DNA of 5,348 nucleotides from Oscillospiraceae bacterium (GTDB taxonomy: Bacteria > Bacillota_A > Clostridia > Oscillospirales > Oscillospiraceae). Each line of letters starts with the position of its first letter. Within the stretch, counting starts at the first letter, position 1. Location of the stretch: positions 1 through 5,348 of the forward strand of contig JAEDOK010000109.1 of the NCBI GenBank assembly GCA_016302005.1, in the 5' to 3' direction. Under the pieces are notes generated by a model. The model was not told the origin of the DNA and did no database searches. It worked only from the letters and a program-made list of their open reading frames with translations. Positions 4,372 through 5,348 of the stretch are shown one piece after another. The position numbers were made by a program, and so were the translations under genes.

Positions 4372-5348
4372 GTGAAACTTGGCAGTTTATTCGACGGTTC
4401 CGGCGGGTTTCCGCTTGCGGGGAGCCTGTGCGGTATCGAGCCGGTATGGGCGGCAGAGGTTGAGCCGTATCCGATCGCGGTCACGCGGAGCCGTTTCCCA
4501 CACATGAAACACCTCGGCGATGTGACGAAGGTCAACGGCGCGGACATCGAGCCTGTGGATATTATTACCTTCGGCTCTCCGTGTCAGGATATGAGCGTCG
4601 CCGGGAAAAGAGCCGGATTGAAGCACGAATCGAACGGTGACAACGAGACGACGCGCAGCGGGCTTTTTATGGAAGCGATCCGAATTATCAAAGAAATGCG
4701 AGGTGCTACCAATGGAATATATCCAAGATTTGCTGTTTGGGAAAACGTCGCCGGAGCGTTCAGCAGCAACAAAGGCGAGGACTTCCGAACCGTCCTCGAA
4801 GAACTCATCAAAATCGTCGAGCCGTCAGCCGTTATGCCTGCGGTTCCGAAAAACGGATGGACCTACGCCGACAGTTATTGCGGTGACGGATGGAGCGTTG
4901 CTTACCGAACTTTCGATGCGCAATATTGGGGAGTGCCCCAGCGTCGCCGTAGGATCTACCTTGTCGCAGATTTTGCAGGCGAATGTGCCTGGAAAATACT
5001 TTTTGAGCTCGAAGGCGTGCGAGGGTATTTTGAGACGGGCAGAACGCCGCGGAAAACACTTGCCGGAGATGCTGCGAATCGCACTGGAACAGACGATTGC
5101 GTGGGAGATTGCGTAACACACACGTTCCAAAATACAGGGCAAGGGTGGTGGAATGAATCTGGAGTGGGCACTACGATAAGAACTCCGTGCGGTGGGGATT
5201 CCACGCTTGCGAATGTAGTCGTTCATACCGTAGACGGTAATATCCTTGATGACCAGTATCCGTTTCAGCCTGTGAACATGGTACTTGATGACAATATAGC
5301 GTTTCATCTTCTGCAAGATCCTGTATTCAGCAATGATGTAGTTCCGTG
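4372..5348 (+). CDS. DNA (cytosine-5) methyltransferase, 3' end beyond window
   Basis: The frame is open from GTG 4372 to the right edge, about 325 residues with no stop. Canonical C5-methyltransferase motifs occur in order: motif I LFDGSGG (6-12) for S-adenosylmethionine binding, an acidic residue after the second strand (E29), GD (49-50), motif IV GSPCQDMS (68-75) with catalytic Cys71, motif VI ENV (124-126), and motif VIII YWGVPQRRRRIYLVA (185-199). The region after about residue 200 is the variable target-recognition part; motifs IX and X are not yet reached. The enzyme transfers a methyl group to C5 of cytosine in a specific DNA sequence. The insert ETTRSGLFMEAIRIIKEMR and the ENVAGAFSSN signature are typical of phage-borne members. 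No restriction enzyme is nearby apart from the degenerate HNH-like gene upstream, so protection of phage DNA from host restriction is the likely role. The recognition sequence cannot be deduced. Confidence 0.96.
   Translation, partial: MKLGSLFDGSGGFPLAGSLCGIEPVWAAEVEPYPIAVTRSRFPHMKHLGDVTKVNGADIEPVDIITFGSPCQDMSVAGKRAGLKHESNGDNETTRSGLFMEAIRIIKEMRGATNGIYPRFAVWENVAGAFSSNKGEDFRTVLEELIKIVEPSAVMPAVPKNGWTYADSYCGDGWSVAYRTFDAQYWGVPQRRRRIYLVADFAGECAWKILFELEGVRGYFETGRTPRKTLAGDAANRTGTDDCVGDCVTHTFQNTGQGWWNESGVGTTIRTPCGGDSTLANVVVHTVDGNILDDQYPFQPVNMVLDDNIAFHLLQDPVFSNDVVP

Noticed and set aside
4637..5116. 159-codon plus-strand frame inside the methyltransferase
   Set aside because: It overlaps in another frame with motifs VI and VIII of the methyltransferase and is Ser/Thr/Arg-rich with no domain.

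Overview
The window looks like the early or regulatory segment of a tailed phage or prophage from a Gram-positive host, most likely a Clostridia-type gut Firmicute. The basis is the run of short, tightly packed, same-strand genes with strong AGGAGG-type ribosome binding sites, TAATG/TGATG stop-start overlaps, and phage-typical products: an excisionase-like HTH protein, a MazF-like protein, a ribbon-helix-helix protein, an HNH-type protein and a cytosine-5 DNA methyltransferase. No integrase, replication or structural gene is visible, so prophage and lytic phage cannot be separated, and the host assignment is inference.

Positions 1-500 carry no convincing protein gene. A weak terminator-like hairpin (90-116) is followed by three elements that each start with GGCGG directly after an AT-rich leader. 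The third (422-497) is a clean tRNA with encoded CCA and a UAU anticodon, so it is an isoleucine tRNA for AUA codons, a rare type in bacteria. The first two (121-214 and 234-326) have perfect 7-bp acceptor stems and tRNA-type T-arms, but they are about 93 nt long, lack encoded CCA and have no canonical anticodon loop. They may be degenerate tRNAs or an unusual class of tRNA-like RNA. Between elements two and three lies a cluster of small hairpins (358-414).

From 529 to 2140 come a 50-residue acidic protein, a long coiled-coil protein, an excisionase-like winged-helix/HTH protein, a MazF/PemK-like protein and a coiled-coil protein with a C-terminal membrane hairpin. The HTH and MazF-like genes share a TAATG junction and may form a regulatory or toxin-antitoxin-like pair.

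From 2172 to 3659 there are five small phage-type proteins: one unrecognised, one with a CxxC/HxxC zinc-binding pattern, one short basic protein, one with a C-terminal ribbon-helix-helix DNA-binding domain, and one helical unknown. From 3659 to the right edge lie a protein with two SANT-like repeats and an HNH-like domain that has lost expected catalytic residues, and then a C5 methyltransferase that starts at GTG 4372 and runs off the window. The methyltransferase probably protects phage DNA from host restriction. All genes are on the plus strand and seem to form one polycistronic unit, possibly co-transcribed with the tRNA cluster.
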